The notes below the pieces were generated by a model. The model made no database searches. It had not been told where the DNA came from and was given only the letters and a program-made list of their open reading frames with translations. Positions 23,357 to 36,800 of a stretch of 64,000 nucleotides of DNA are shown piece by piece. This DNA comes from Anaeramoeba flamelloides (lineage: Eukaryota; Metamonada; Anaeramoebidae): positions 15,376,001-15,440,000 of the forward strand of contig JANTQA010000047.1 in assembly GCA_027625915.1 (NCBI GenBank). The letters run 5' to 3'. The first letter of the stretch is position 1; the number at the start of each line of letters is the position of its first letter. The translations under genes were made by a program, and so were the position numbers.

Positions 23357-25054
23357 GAACTCTAAATACACTAATTGACTTCAAAACTAAATTTTAATTT
23401 GAATTGGTATCTAAGGATTCTAAGATATAGAATTTATAAAAAATTATCTTAGAAAGAAAAATTTATTATTAAAAATTGTATTGATAGACAATTTTTAGTA
23501 AAAAAAATTTCTTGAGGAAAAATTTTTTTTGATTATTGCGATTTGATTATTTTTCCATCGAAATTTTGAAAAAAATAAACTTTTTTTTTTATTTGAGAAG
23601 TTTGTTTATACATCAAAAACTTCTTAGTTTTAATAATTAAAGCATATCATATCTACTTGAAAAATTTTTTTGGTGCCCTTTGCACCCCAATATTACCTAA
23701 AATATTTGATTAAATAATTTATTCATTTCAAAAGATATTATGACATCAGATATAAATTTTGTTTTATCTACTGATTACCATTCGATAGCAATTTTTATAT
23801 TTAATTCTAAATAATTTAAAAATAAAAAAAATATAAATTAAAATTTAAAAAAAAAATTTTTTTTCATTGCAAAATTTTGGAACTTTTTTCAACAAGAATT
23901 TTTTGAAAATTTAAATGATTTGGCCAATAATTTGAGTCAGATTAATAATTGATTTTTTTTTTTATTTTTTATCATTTTTAAAATTTTGACCTATTGAAAT
24001 CTAGAGATAAAATAAACAATAATATTGAATACGTTCTCACATATAAAAAATAAATTTCAAAGATCTCAATTAATTTAGATTCAAAAATTCAAATTTTACA
24101 AATATCTTAATCAATTTTAACTGATAACAAAAAATATAAAAAAAATTCTGGGTTATTTTATTATCTTAGAATAATATTTAATAGTTAATTTACATTTTTT
24201 TTAAATTTTAGAGTTGATTAATTTATCTATTAAAAGAATTTTTTATTGATTCAATTGAAATATATATATTTGAAATTATTTTACAGTTTTTTTTTTTTTT
24301 TGTTTTTTTTTTCAATATGTTCTAATACTTGAAAAGGAACTTTTAGAAAAGTATTCATATTAAACTTTTATTCTAAGGAAATGAATTTGATTTTCTCTTG
24401 ATTTACTATTTATTAAAATTCTATCTAAAAAAAATGAAAATTTCCTCAAAATATTTATTAATTTATTTTTTTTATCAGAAAAATAACAAATTTGTTAGAT
24501 TGTTATTATTAATGAACAAATACGTTTGGTTTTTAATTACTATTACTGTAATAAATTTTATATTTTAAAAAATTAAAGAAAAATTAAGATTTTTAAAAGA
24601 AAATATAAAAAAAGATAATTGATATTCTTTTTTTTCCAAATTCAAAAAAATAATCAAAAGCATTAATACTTTATCTATAATTCTTTTGAACTTTTTATTC
24701 TAATTCAAATCTGGATTAAAGACAAATAAAAGAAAAAATATACCTGTACATCAATATCATTTCAAATCTTTTATTTTAAACTTGAAGAAATTTAGGAAAA
24801 TCTGGGTTTCTAAGGGATATAAGCCAAATTTCAAAATTAGTGGTAAACTTTGTTATTATTATTATTTTCTTTTTTCATTTGTATTTTAAAAAATACAATG
24901 AAAACACAACATTTTTATTTATTAATATATATTGGCTAATTCTCGAAAAAAATTAGTAAAATACCTTATTATTCAAAAAAAAAACACAAACAATTAAAGA
25001 AATTTTTTTCTGAAGAAAAATCTTCACCTATTTTTGAAATTAGGCTTATACATA

Positions 25055-25749
25055 TATACTTTGTTCCAGTCAAATCTTAATTTTTTTTTTTCAAATTTCA
25101 ATTATTTTATATAATTATCGTTTGAAGAAAAAATAAGAAATAAGTTGAATCATACCTGTCGGTGAATTATTTATATATGTCTGAAAGAAAACTAATTAAC
25201 CAATAGACTTTCTTAAAAATTAAAAAAACCTAAAATTCTTATCCGATCATTGAGAAAAAAAACAATTTACGTTTTGATCACATCTACTGGTATATGAATA
25301 ATCAATAGCAAATAGTTTTATTTCATTTTCCAGACTTTTATTTTAGAAATCAAGTCACCAAACGAAGTTCATTGAGATTTTTGGTCTCTATTTGAAAAAG
25401 GAAATGAAAATCAGGAGAAAAGTTTTCACATTTATTTTTCAAATATCAGTATCAAAGATTGAATAAAATTCCAATAGAAATAAATAAGATTTCTCAATAA
25501 TAATTTCCACATTATCAATAACCTTAGAATAATATATATTTACGAAGCGACTATTGATCTTGCAATAAAAAAAATTTTGCAACTGAATTAGGTACCAAAA
25601 AAAAATTGAAAAAAAAAAAAATACTAAGAAAGGATTTCAATTTTGAAAATTTCCAAAATAAAATTTTTCTTCTAATATCCATTTAAACCCTTCAAGTAAA
25701 TGTAATTCACTGATTAGAAATGGGCCAATATTGACTGGGAAATAGTTTA
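25055..25749. mobile_element. B2: family B MITE, carries M2
   Basis: Aligns with B1 along its length: TTCCAGTCAAAT at the left, ATTGACTGGGAAATAGTTTA at the right. The terminal GGGCCC part of the left arm has decayed. Nested M2 lies at 25287-25449. Confidence 0.7.
25287..25449. mobile_element. M2: 163 bp hairpin MITE nested in B2
   Basis: TA-CTGGTATATG at the left and AAATATCAG-TA at the right. It has the same position relative to the host element as M1. Confidence 0.7.
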
Positions 25750-26533
25750 GATTAAATAATATCCTTGAAAATGTTGCCGAGAACTTCATTCCAAGAAAAA
25801 TATAAAGGACCCAAAAACAAAGGGAAAGCTACAATTACTTTGTAAGAAATATTTATGATTTACGACAATTGAATAATACAAATAACCCTATGCCCAAAAA
25901 TGTATCTGCAAGGTGATCTTCAAAATACCGTGTCGTTTCTAGAGAATGTTTTTTGATCATTTTTTCCGCTTTAAAAGCGTGATTATTTTTCAAATTCATT
26001 TTCAGGTTTCCTAACAAGGTGTTCTATTTTAGATATCTGAAGATTTCTTTTTCTTTTTCCAGAATCATAATAAACATAAAATGATTTTTGATCCTAATTG
26101 AAGAATATTTTGATAGCACTTCTTCACAATTTCAAAGCTATTGGATCAAAAGATCTTTCCACAAATCGGTAAATTATAAAATTAGCTCTTGAACAAAAAT
26201 TTTTCGAACAAAAGTTTTTAACTCAAAAATAATATTAAATACCAAGCCAAGAAGAAGTAATTTAGTCAAATGTTTTACAAATAATCTCAAAAAATGTATG
26301 ATTTTATTTATTTTATTTTTTACTTTTTTTTATTTCCTTTTTTGTTAATTGATATGTAAATAGATGAGGCTTGGATATATTACAAACCCATTGATATTAA
26401 AACAATTAATTATTTCATTAAAGAAACAATTTGAATCACCTAATTTCTTAGAAATTGATGGCACTCAAAATTGGTAAAAAGTACATACCCCCTTAAGAGA
26501 ATATTTATCTGCAACTAAATTTGCAAAAATGTT

Positions 26534-27442
26534 TTACCAACGAGTTTGTTCGCAAATGTGATTAAGTTTTTGCGCATGTAGCAAATTGTGCTTCTGTGTT
26601 CGGCAATTCCTACCATACCAGCAATCGATCCTATTTGTAACATCTTTTGGAAGATGGTTGTTTGGGATTTTTGATCTCCATGCATAAAGTAATTCCACAA
26701 AAACATTTGGCCAACACTTTGTGCAAATTTGGGTATGTTTATTAATCCAATGATATTTTGGCATTTCCTTTTTATTAAACTTCTTATCGGTCACGTCTTG
26801 GAGGCAGCTCTGGTAAAGTTCGCCCATTGTAATATTCATCGTGTTCAGGTATTCCTTAACAATTTTTTTTTCGTGTTCGTTCCAATTAAAACTGTCTACC
26901 GGAAGATCTAAGAGAGTGTACTTGCTCATTTCGCTAACTGTGTTAAATAACCCCCCAACTTGCTTACAGTCTTCACATGAATTTTGAATTGGAAGAGATG
27001 GTGTTTTTGCAAGTTTAAATAAAGAGTTAATGTATGTATTTTGGTCGACAATTGGGTGATATGGTTTGTGTAGATGTCTAATCCGAGTGACAAGCCTCAA
27101 GTCTTTGTCCATTACAGTTACCCTTCGTGAGTGAATTGCAGCTAGATTTGCCAAGCCTAGGACACCAACAAGAAATGTTTCTGTGACTTCTTGTAAAGCA
27201 AGAACAGCTGCTGATTGGAATCGAAGATCTGGCCTTATGCTGTGAGCAATTGCCTTTACAGATCGAAAGAAGCTTGCTTTGGGGATTAAGAGATCTGTTG
27301 ATTGTTGCATTTTTTTGATCTCACGAAGGGACTTTGTCAGTGTTTTTCTTCTTCTTAACTTTCCTGCTGTTTGAAGGGTTTTTTTAACTTTGGTTTTTCT
27401 GTTTTTAATTGAGGAGGATGTTGATCGTTTTGTTCTTGCCAT
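26534..27442 (-). CDS. Histone H3 fused to CHFR-like C-terminal domain with PBZ zinc finger
   Basis: A 302-residue protein in one uninterrupted frame. Residues 1-125 are histone H3: start MARTK, alpha-N SLREIKKMQQSTDLLI (38-53), then PDLRFQSAAVLALQE (71-85) and AIHSRRVTVMDKDLRL (102-117). Loop 1 has the canonical H3 length, so it is not CENP-A-like. The tail is rewritten: ARTK is kept, but the K9, K14 and K27 motifs are not. Residues about 155-302 resemble the CHFR C-terminus: C156/C159, C240/C243, LLYAWRSKIP (251-260), then RIDCWYGRNCRTQ and NHICEQTR, nearly the human CHFR ending. C274, C280, H289 and H295 are the expected ligands of the PBZ finger, which binds poly(ADP-ribose). CHFR's FHA and RING domains are absent. 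I infer a chromatin-incorporated poly(ADP-ribose) reader. ATG at 27440-27442 was preferred over the upstream in-frame start because it yields the canonical MARTK tail. Confidence 0.9.
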   Translation of the reverse strand: MARTKRSTSSSIKNRKTKVKKTLQTAGKLRRRKTLTKSLREIKKMQQSTDLLIPKASFFRSVKAIAHSIRPDLRFQSAAVLALQEVTETFLVGVLGLANLAAIHSRRVTVMDKDLRLVTRIRHLHKPYHPIVDQNTYINSLFKLAKTPSLPIQNSCEDCKQVGGLFNTVSEMSKYTLLDLPVDSFNWNEHEKKIVKEYLNTMNITMGELYQSCLQDVTDKKFNKKEMPKYHWINKHTQICTKCWPNVFVELLYAWRSKIPNNHLPKDVTNRIDCWYGRNCRTQKHNLLHAQKLNHICEQTRW

Positions 27443-27489
27443 TGGAAAAAAAAAAAAAAAAATAATTTTTGAGAATAAAATCAAAAAAT

Positions 27490-27560
27490 GAAAACCAATA
27501 AAAAAAGTCTCTTTTTATATTTTTTTTTTTGTATATTGGTTATTGGGTTTTTATTGAATT
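27490..27560 (-). promoter_or_regulatory. Putative promoter of the H3 fusion gene
   Basis: About 70 bases upstream of the MARTK start the minus strand reads ATATAAAAAG, a TATA-like box, with two CCAAT-type motifs (AACCCAATAACCAATATAC) just beyond. The spacing is reasonable for a histone-type promoter, but in such AT-rich DNA TATA-like strings are common, so this is only suggestive. Confidence 0.3.
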
Positions 27561-27849
27561 TTCTGACAAAATCTGTGATTTTACATCAATTTAAAAGGTT
27601 TATTAGACACTTATAAAAACATTTCGTTTTATAAGTATTTTGGATTTTTGATCATAATAAATCCCGATCAAGTTTTTTTAAATTTTGCACAAATATGGAC
27701 TTTTAACAGTCTCATTTTTTTGCTTGAAAACAATTTTTTTCAAGAATAGAAACTTCAGTTAGAGTTTTCAATGGTACCATTGTCAAAAAAATCAAATTAA
27801 AAAAAAAAGAAGAAAAAGAGTTAGCAATTCCAAGTAACTAAAAGTCAGA

Positions 27850-28343
27850 AAAAAAAATTAAATCTTTTTCTTATTTTGTTTTAAAAATGTGTTAAATTTC
27901 TTCAATTCGAAACAAATTATTTTCTTTAAGTACACAATCAATTTAATTCGATTTAATATAATTTTTGTTTATTTCAAAAATCTCTATATTTCACAGAGTA
28001 AGGATTTTGTGTCAATTCTAGAGATAAAAAAAAAATTAATTTGAAATAAAAAAAAAGAAAAAAAAAATCTTCACCAAGATCTTAAAAAGCGCGAAAGATC
28101 AACACTTCATAACTAACATAGTTGTTTTCAAAATTGTATATTCTAGCCATTCTAATTTGAAATTGAATGTCGTTCTTTGGCACTTTTTTCTAAAAATGTA
28201 CTCATCTTTAGTTGTTGATTTTTTGAGATCAATCATACTCCATAGGCCGGTTGGTTTTAGATTGGTTTTAGGTCCTCATAAAAATTACTAAAAAGTTTTT
28301 TTCCATTTCAGAAAAAAAAATTTCACCGTAATTACACGACCAT
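27850..28343. mobile_element. A3: partial copy of family A
   Basis: Shares the AAATTTCTTCAATT..GAAACAAATT segment and most of the right half with A1 and A2, and ends next to TTAA (28344-28347). The left end is not recognisable. Confidence 0.5.
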
Positions 28344-28588
28344 TTAACTCCAAAGATAACCAAAATTAAATAAAAATTTTGATTGGAAATGCAAAACAAC
28401 AACTTTTGAATAAAATATCTTACGGTGTATTAGTCTTATACCTTTCAATCCTGATATCTGAAAAAAAAAGAAATTCACTATCAGAAATAATACCAATTGA
28501 AAATCCATCAATAAAAGAACCATTATTATATTGCTTTATACCAAACATTAGATATTTTTTCTTCAAGTTTAAGGGATGAAAACCTTAA

Positions 28589-28756
28589 TGGACTAGTCAT
28601 GACTATTTTTTTTGACCAATTTCAAAATAAGGAATCCTTATCTAGAATTATGTTTAATATTTAAAATAAACAGGGTTTTCAAATCTAGGAAATTGGCAAA
28701 AATTTTTCACAATCTCCATTAAATCTAGGTAAAAAAATTTAATATAGATTAGTGAC
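28589..28756. mobile_element. H2: 168 bp MITE, TTAA duplication
   Basis: TTAA-TGGACTAGTC on the left and GATTAGTGAC-TTAA on the right. The body aligns with H1, including GACCAATTTCAAAATAA. Confidence 0.75.
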
Positions 28757-29429
28757 TTAATTATTTTTTTAATAGACAGGAAATATCGTTATCAGAATAA
28801 GGACTCACCAAAGCCAATAATCCGTTTTTCAAAATATAACCCGTAATTTTTTTTTTTTCTTATTCCAATGCAACATCCAATTTGCTACGCGATAGTATAC
28901 ATAAGTTCAAATCAATTTTGGAGGTTTATTCCTTGATTTTTTAAGTGATTTTTAAATTAGGAATCCAATTAGTTGTAATTTTTTTGAAATTTTTGGTTGT
29001 TTTGAATTTTTTTGTTTATTTTTCCTAATTAAAACAATTTTCTGAAAATTTACTCTATTTTTTGAGATAAATTTTAAAAATTTGATACTTTTTTAGAATT
29101 TTTTTTTAATAATAGAACTTTAATAACATTACCATATTTTTTTAGGGTTTATATGTGGTTTATTTGATTGGTTAATGTATAGGCCTTCTATAATAAAAAA
29201 GCACGTTTTTTTTTTCAAACACAGATTTTACTTTTCGGCACACTTTTTTTTGACAATATTAATTTACTGACTCCAAACTAAAAAAATATTAACTAAGAGT
29301 AAGATCAAAAAAATCTTTAATAGGTTGAATATAAAACATAAACTAGAAATAGGATACTTTTAATAACTTTTAAAATAGTAAAAACAGGGAAAATTACAAG
29401 AATTTTTAAAGCGAACAAAATAATTGACC

Positions 29430-29967
29430 TAAACCCCAATTCAAAATTTTTAACACACGAAAATTCGATTTGTGAAAAAAAAAATATCTTATTTAATCAA
29501 TTCAAGAAGATTTACCAAATTATAACCATTCACAAATTGAAATGTTAACACTTTTTTATAAATTACTCTAGTCACAAAACAATAAATAAATAATTATCAA
29601 TACAAATAAATCATGGGTGTGTTAAAAATTTTGGAGAGAGCAAAACAAAAAAATGCATTAGTAAATTTGTTTAAATTCTATTAGGAATATTGATCGGTCA
29701 AAGGTTAGATACTACCAACTAATTTTATTTGAGTTCTTCTATTTGGTACAACTCAACTTTAACCATAATATCAACGGTTGAAAAAAAATTTGATCCAACC
29801 AAACAAATTACGTAATTCAAACAATGAAATGAAAACAAAAAATTAAAAGATGAAAAAATGATTTCCATATTTTAAAAAATCAAAATTATCTCCAATTTCA
29901 ATGAAAATGTATTATTGTGATTGTTTGGAACGTTTTAGCTGTGTGGAAAATTTTGAATTTTAGTTTA
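29430..29967. mobile_element. D3: family D MITE
   Basis: Starts TAAACCCCAATTCAAAATTT and ends AAATTTTGAATTTTAGTTTA (about 29948-29967). It is similar in length (538 bp) to D1 and D2 but more diverged. Confidence 0.6.
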
Positions 29968-30871
29968 CTTTCAAATAAGTATATGATTTCATTTGTGTTA
30001 TAGTGAATTCTAACCCATTTTTTTTTACTTATTTTGAAACAAAAACATAATAAAGTTTCTCCTTCAAACAGGTGAGTACACAAATGCAAATCTGAAATGT
30101 TGTAAAAAAATAGACTTTTTTCTCATTTAGAGATCAATAAAGAGTTTAATGTATCTACAACAATTTGGTAAAAGTAAACCAAATACCCGTTTTGATTTTT
30201 GATCGCAAAGGGATTTTCAATCTAAAATCGTTTTGTGAACACCAATACTTTTGTTTGAAAAATGATTTTTTTTAAACAATTGATAAATTGTTAATACCAA
30301 AAGATCTTTTGATTCAAATTATTTCTAGTCTATTAATTTAATTTGCAATTATTATATTGGTTATTCGCAAAATTAGGATAAATTTATGGAACTCTTTTTT
30401 GATCTCTAAAAGTGTAAAAACTCTATTTCTTTAAAAATTTAGATTTACTTTTGGGAATAGGAAATGTTAATTGGGGAAAAATTCAAAAGTTATCTTTTTG
30501 TTCAATTCGTAAAATTTAGTTTATTTTATTTAGGATTCTTTTCTTACCCACCCCATGCAAGTGTATCGTAAATTTAGAAATAAGTAATTGTATAAATAAA
30601 GCATAGAGTATGAAAATTTCAGTCTTATTTTGAAAACTCTTTCAAATAAGGAGAAAAATAAGTCAAATGAGAAGAAATTTTTTTGCCATTTATAATTCAA
30701 AAAGTGTAACTGAAATAAACACAAAATAAACAAAAACAATAACAAATTTTTTAATTGTGTGATTTTTAATGATTGGTTTTGTTGCTTTTACAATTTTGTG
30801 TGATTAATTATGAAAAATTTTTCTATTCTGAATCATGTTTTTTTACTTTTACATTTTCATCACAATAATAA

Positions 30872-33800
30872 ATGGAATTTGATAAACTTGTAAAGCTTCC
30901 CAAATATGAATGTTGTCTCAAGGTACTAGAGTCGACTGAACAAATTCAACCTTTTGTTGAGTATTTAATCACAACTATTTCATCAACGAAAGAGATTTCA
31001 CAGTGGCTTCACTATTTGATAACTGCAAGCGAAAACCCAAACAAATTTTATCAGAAACTAAAGCAAGAAGGAGAAAAAAATTCTGGATCTTGTAGCAAAT
31101 CTTGGAGTGGAGATGGATGGTTTTATAATTGTAAAACTTGCCAATTAGACAAAACCTCGTGTCTGTGTATTGAATGTTTTAAAAATGGAAATCATGAAGG
31201 GCACGATTATAGACTCGTTGGTGGTTGTTACGGAATGTGTGATTGTAAGTAAAGATTTGATTTTTTTTTTTTTTTGGGATCTTTATTGTTCCTTTTCCTT
31301 TTTCTTTTTCTTTTTCTTTTTCTTTTTCTTTTTCTTTTTCTTTATAATCAGGAACAAAAAAACAAAAAAAGAAAATTAAACAAAAAAATCAAATTTTTTT
31401 TATTATTAAACAAGAGAAGTGACTCAACAAAATTGTCTCCTGTATACTGTTAGTTTTTTTTTACTTTGAGAAATAAAAAGAAAATTTCAGAAATTTTCGG
31501 TTTATTTCTTAAATTAAAAAAAATCGCCACCATCGTTTTCACCTATTTTACGTAATACTGTACCCGACAGAAGTTGATCTCTGTACAAGATATTACCTGA
31601 TACTTGCCAGAAGTTAATCCCAGTATAAGATAATTGCAGATAAGAAGATAAATTACCGATACCATTTCTCTTTTCCAATACTTTTTTAACCAAATTAGAA
31701 CCACAATGTTGATTATTTTTCTTCTTCTCTACTTTTTATAAAAAAAATAGAAAAAGAGAAAAAAAAAAAAGTAAATGGAAAAACAATCGAAAATCCTGTT
31801 TTATTCAAGCAGTTTTAAAAATATGGTCATAAAAATTGAGAAAATGTTGCCCAAACTGCTTCAAAGAGTGAACAAAACAGTTTTAGAAATACTTTTTAAA
31901 ACTTTATATCCTCACTTTTTTAAAAGCGTTGAATCGCCATTTTCAAAAAGTTTTCACTTTCTGAAAACAACTGTCTCAATTTTTTTCTAACAAGATAAGA
32001 AATGAAAAAGAAACAAAAATAATTGCTTTTCATACTCTTGCATACTTTGAATATTTATTTAATTTTAAAATATATTACTACCAAATTTACCTAATCTTAT
32101 CAAATAAAACACATCATCAATTGAAAAATAAATTCAACCAAATTTTCATTTGACCTTCAGAAAAAAAAAAAAAAAAAAATAAAGATTTATATAAATCAAT
32201 AAATTACCTAACTCTAAAATTGAAATTCAAAATACCAACAAGATTTAATATAAATTTTGTTTCTGTCAAATGTGCAAAAACATTTTTTTCAAATATCAAT
32301 TATTTTTTATAATTGGCTTTTGAATAACAAATAAGAAATAATAAGAATAATACACATCAAAGAATTGTTGATATACGTTTGAAGTAAAACTACTAACTCA
32401 ATAGATTTTCTTAAAAATTGAAAAAACCCAAAATTCTTATCCCTATTGAGAAAAACAATAAAAAGTTCATTTTGATCTTTAATTGGAGATCCAAATAAAA
32501 TTCTAAATAGAAATCAATCGGATTTCTCTTCAATCATTTTCACCGGTTTGATAACATTTGAATAACACATTTTGACCAAGTAACTATCGATCTTGCAAGT
32601 AAAAAAAAATTAAAATGGATTACATGTATCAAAAAAAAATCGAAAAAAAAAGAAAAAGCTAAAATGTGAAAAAATGATTTCAATTTCGAAATTTCCAAAA
32701 TAAATTTTTTTTTCTTCTGATATCCATTCAAAATCTTTAAACACATGTAATCGACCAATTACAACCGCCCCTCTTTGACTGGAAAATGGTTTATAAACGA
32801 ATTTAAATTTTTTTAAATATTTTTTTCTTGAAAGAAAGCTGAATGAAAATTTTATTCTATTTATTTTTCAATTAATAGTAATGGAGAATCCAAAACCAAG
32901 TATTTTTAAATTTATTTTCTTGTAAAAATACGAAATAAAAACCAAAAATAAAACATTACAGAAAAATATTCAGAAAAACTTTTAACATTACAAATACTCT
33001 ATTTTAATTTTTTTACAATTGTATAGAGTATAAAATTTATTAATTAATAAATTAATTTATTTGAATTCTATTTAAATCCCATTCCAAAAATTTGGATACA
33101 CCCAAAATCAAAAATAGGCAAAAAAAAACTCAATTTATTATATTTTTCCAAAGGTAATCTATAATCACATTTAAGTTTCAGAGTACTAATTTTTTTATGA
33201 GTAATAATTCTCATCCGAATAAATAAAAAACATATAAAACGAAAAAAAAAAAAATTGGTGTGTCCAAAATAATGAAACGAGCTGAAAAAAAAATGTATTG
33301 GTAAATTTGTTGAAATTTCACCAACAATTGTTGATCGATCAAATGTTAATATACCATCGGCAAATTTTGTGTGATTTTTCCAATTTAACTAAACTCAAAA
33401 CTAAGCTTCTATCAACAATTGAAAAAAAATTTCCAGATCTAACGAAACAGATTACGTAACTGTAAAAAAGGAAATGAAAACAAAACAAAAAAGACAAAAA
33501 ATGAAAATAATTTGTAAAATCAAAATTATTTCCAAATTGAATTTAAAGTGGAGTATTGCTATTCTTTCAACCGTATAAACCGTGGACAAATTTTTGGAAT
33601 TTAGTTTATATTCAAATTTCTTAATCATTTTGATTATTTTTTAAAAAATTATTTTTCATTCATTCCTAATAAAATTTTCCGAAAAAAATATATATATATA
33701 ATAAAAAAAACAGGTGGAGATCCACAATCTTGGAAACCATCTGGATGGTGTAAAAATCACAAGGGACCCCCAGAACACCCAGAAGAATTATTGGAAAAAA

Positions 33801-36800
33801 ACTTTCGAGAGAGATTGTCACCAATCTTCCAAAGTATCTGTAAATATTTTTATGAATTGATCAACAAAAGAATTAATCATGGTAAAAATACAATTGATTA
33901 TAACAGCGTTGTTGAAAAAAAATCCAACCAAGAAGCACATATTGAATTATCAAAGTTTTTATCTACAAGCAAGTTTTGTCTTGAAGAAATTTTAGAAATC
34001 ATGAAAATTTTCGATATCCTGGATCAAGGAGGAGCGGGAACAAGAAGGGTTGGAGGACAAGTAATGTACAGCTATAAACTAAAGGCGAATGGGAATGAAA
34101 AGAAAAAGGAGGAGGAAAAAACATTTTTATATTATTTTATGAAATTTACAAATATCGAAAGAGGTACAATCTATGAAAAGATCAGAGATTTTTTATATAA
34201 AATGATGGTAGACTTGCCATTTAAGTTTGAATTTTTAAAAATTTATATGGAATTATTCCCAAAAATGATGGATCGAGTTTCATTATTCTATAACCCAAGT
34301 GTCTCATATTGTGAATTAACAGAATTTTCTGTTCAATTGTTCACTGTGCCTGCATTTGTTGAAAAGCTGTGTACTGAAATGAATCATTTGGAAACATTTT
34401 TCACAACGATGGCAAACATATTAGAATCTGCGATGGTGTCTGACGAACAAGAAGCAGAAAATATGGTTCTTGATTTAAAGCACCCAACTGTCGTGAATCG
34501 AAAGCTATACAGAATTTCAAATGACTTAACATTTATCTTATCTGATATTTGGACTTGTCAATATGCTATAATGAAGGACAATTATATGTTTGAATTATTT
34601 GTAAATATATATTCGATGTTGCAAGGGATGAACCAATTTAAAAAAATAAGCCAAGCGCCTCAAGAATTTATTGAGAACGATAAATGGATACAATCGTATA
34701 CCCTAGAATCCGATTTATATGAATTGCCTACTCTAATTGTCTTAGGTTTATTAGCTGGTGAAAACAAAATTGAAAAGGCAACAAAGTCAATTGAAAGTTT
34801 AAAACCTGGAAAAATCACCAAATCATTAATTAAAAAAATTGTTGAGGTTTATGATTTAATGGTAGACGATATTTTACATTGGGTGAAAAAAATGAATAAA
34901 TTAAATTTGGATTTAAAAGAAAAAAGTTATTTACTAAATCAGTCTAAGGATCAAAATAAAAATTATTTAATTTATGATTTTGATTTTACAAAAAATAATA
35001 TTTCATTTCATTTCCCAATACATAGAATGCTAAGTTTATTTATTTCTTCTGCATTGAAATTTTGGAAATCAGATCCTAAAAAATTGAATTTATTCACTAT
35101 ATTTAAAAAATCAATAATAAATGAAGACAAAAAAGAAGAAAAAGAAGAAGAAGAAGAAGAACAAGAAGAAGAGGTATATTTAAATAATTTTTTACCAATT
35201 ATTATTCATATTATAAGACTTCAGTCTATTTGCTCAGAAATTCGATTAGATTTATGGAAAAAAAATGGAACAAATATCAATAGGCAAGCAGATTTCCAAA
35301 GATTAGCAATCTTTTCAACAAATAATATTGATAATGATTTATTTTTATTACAGGTGGCAACTATACTGATGGATCCTAATTTGATGTTGTTAAATTGTTT
35401 AAATGAATTTAATTTAATTGACTATATATCGTTGGGTCAGCCAAAAATACTTGTTGAATTAGGTGAAGAAAAAAATAAAGAAGTGACAGAAGAGGTTAGA
35501 TTCCAAAAATCACTTGTCACTGTCGAATTTTTAAGATTAATTCTGAATATATTGCTTGAAAGAAATAATTCTGGATTCTTAACTGATCACCAAAAATTGG
35601 AACGAGAAATAATTCATGTGTTAGCAATTTCGCCTTCAAAATTTTCCACATTAGTGAGATCAATTCCGAATTCACTGCTTGAAGATTTGGATGAAAATAT
35701 TCTTGAAGAAATTACTTTTAAAGTAGCAAATTTGAATAAAGAAAAAGGAATTCTTACATTGAAAAAAGAATATTGGAAAAAATTTGAAGGGCAATATTTC
35801 CCTCATTATACTAAAAGACAAGCAGAATTGGCCGAGGAACGTTATTATAAATTTTTGGAAATTGAAAATAAAAATTTGTCAAAAGAAAAGCAAGTACCAA
35901 TAAGACATCCAATCCCAGAATATGAGGCACCCTTGGAGACAATAAAAAATGTACCCAAAATCATTAATAATCATTTGTTTTATCAAATATTATTTTCCTT
36001 ATTATATAACTCAATAATCGAGGATGGTATTTATAACGAAGAATTGTTAGAAACGGTCTTGCATTGTATCTATTATTTATTAGCCATTCCATATAAATCT
36101 TCAAAGATTGAAGAAGAAGAAGAAGAAGAATTCAGAATGGAAATTAACGAAAATGATAATGGATTCAATGAAATCAAATTTCAAGATCCAAATAATTTTC
36201 TTAAAAACGTAAGTAATGTTATCAAAACTGCAAAGGGAGAATATAGCTTTGTAATTTTATTAATAAAGATCTTAGACGACGAACAAAGGAAGCCATTGCA
36301 TTCTTTGGTTCATGAAATTTTAAAAAAATTATATAATCAAAAGATTCACAATAAAGAGATCATTAGTCAAAAAATTGGAAATGTCTTGAAATTAAACAAT
36401 AATTTGGAAGAAAAAAATGTGAATGAGGAATCAGAAATCGAGAAAAGGAAAAGACTTATTCGAGAAAAGCAAAAAACAATGATGGAAGAAATGAATAAAA
36501 AGCAAAGTAAAATTATTGAGAAATACGATCTAGTATTAAACACAGAAAAGGAAAAGGAAGAAAAGGATAAGCAAAATGAAGAAAATGAAGAAAAGGAAAA
36601 CGAAAAGGAAAAGGAAAACGAAAGTATTACTTCGTTAAATGATCAAGAGTATACTTATTTGAATTATGACGAGCATTGTCAATATTTAACGTGTTCGTTG
36701 TGCCACGAGACCTTTTCAAAAACAAAGGAAAAGCCAATAGCAATGATGGCGTTTATCACTGAAAAAAATCAAATTCAAAAAAAATTATCTCAAGATGTTG

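Larger units (their letters stand above)
21895..26533. other. 4.6 kb intergenic region with repeats
   Basis: Holds F2, a decayed family C copy, a TC microsatellite and B2 (with M2 inside). Near 26164-26483 there is a stretch resembling 40090-40409 (shared AAGAAGAAGTAA and TGGCACTCAAAATT). I found no coding sequence. Confidence 0.5.
27561..30871. other. Intergenic region with MITEs A3, H2, D3
   Basis: No coding sequence recognised. From 30000 to 30871 I see nothing beyond AT-rich filler and the leader of the UBR gene. Open frames near 28379 and 29898 fall inside or next to repeats. Confidence 0.5.

Noticed and set aside
26534-27442. Centromeric H3 (CENP-A) identity for the H3 fusion
   Set aside because: Loop 1 has the ordinary H3 length and the PDLRFQSAAV segment is canonical H3; the tail also starts ARTK.
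31170-31379. Phe-rich frame after the UBR exon
   Set aside because: It is read-through of the CTTTTT repeat in the intron, in a different frame from the gene.
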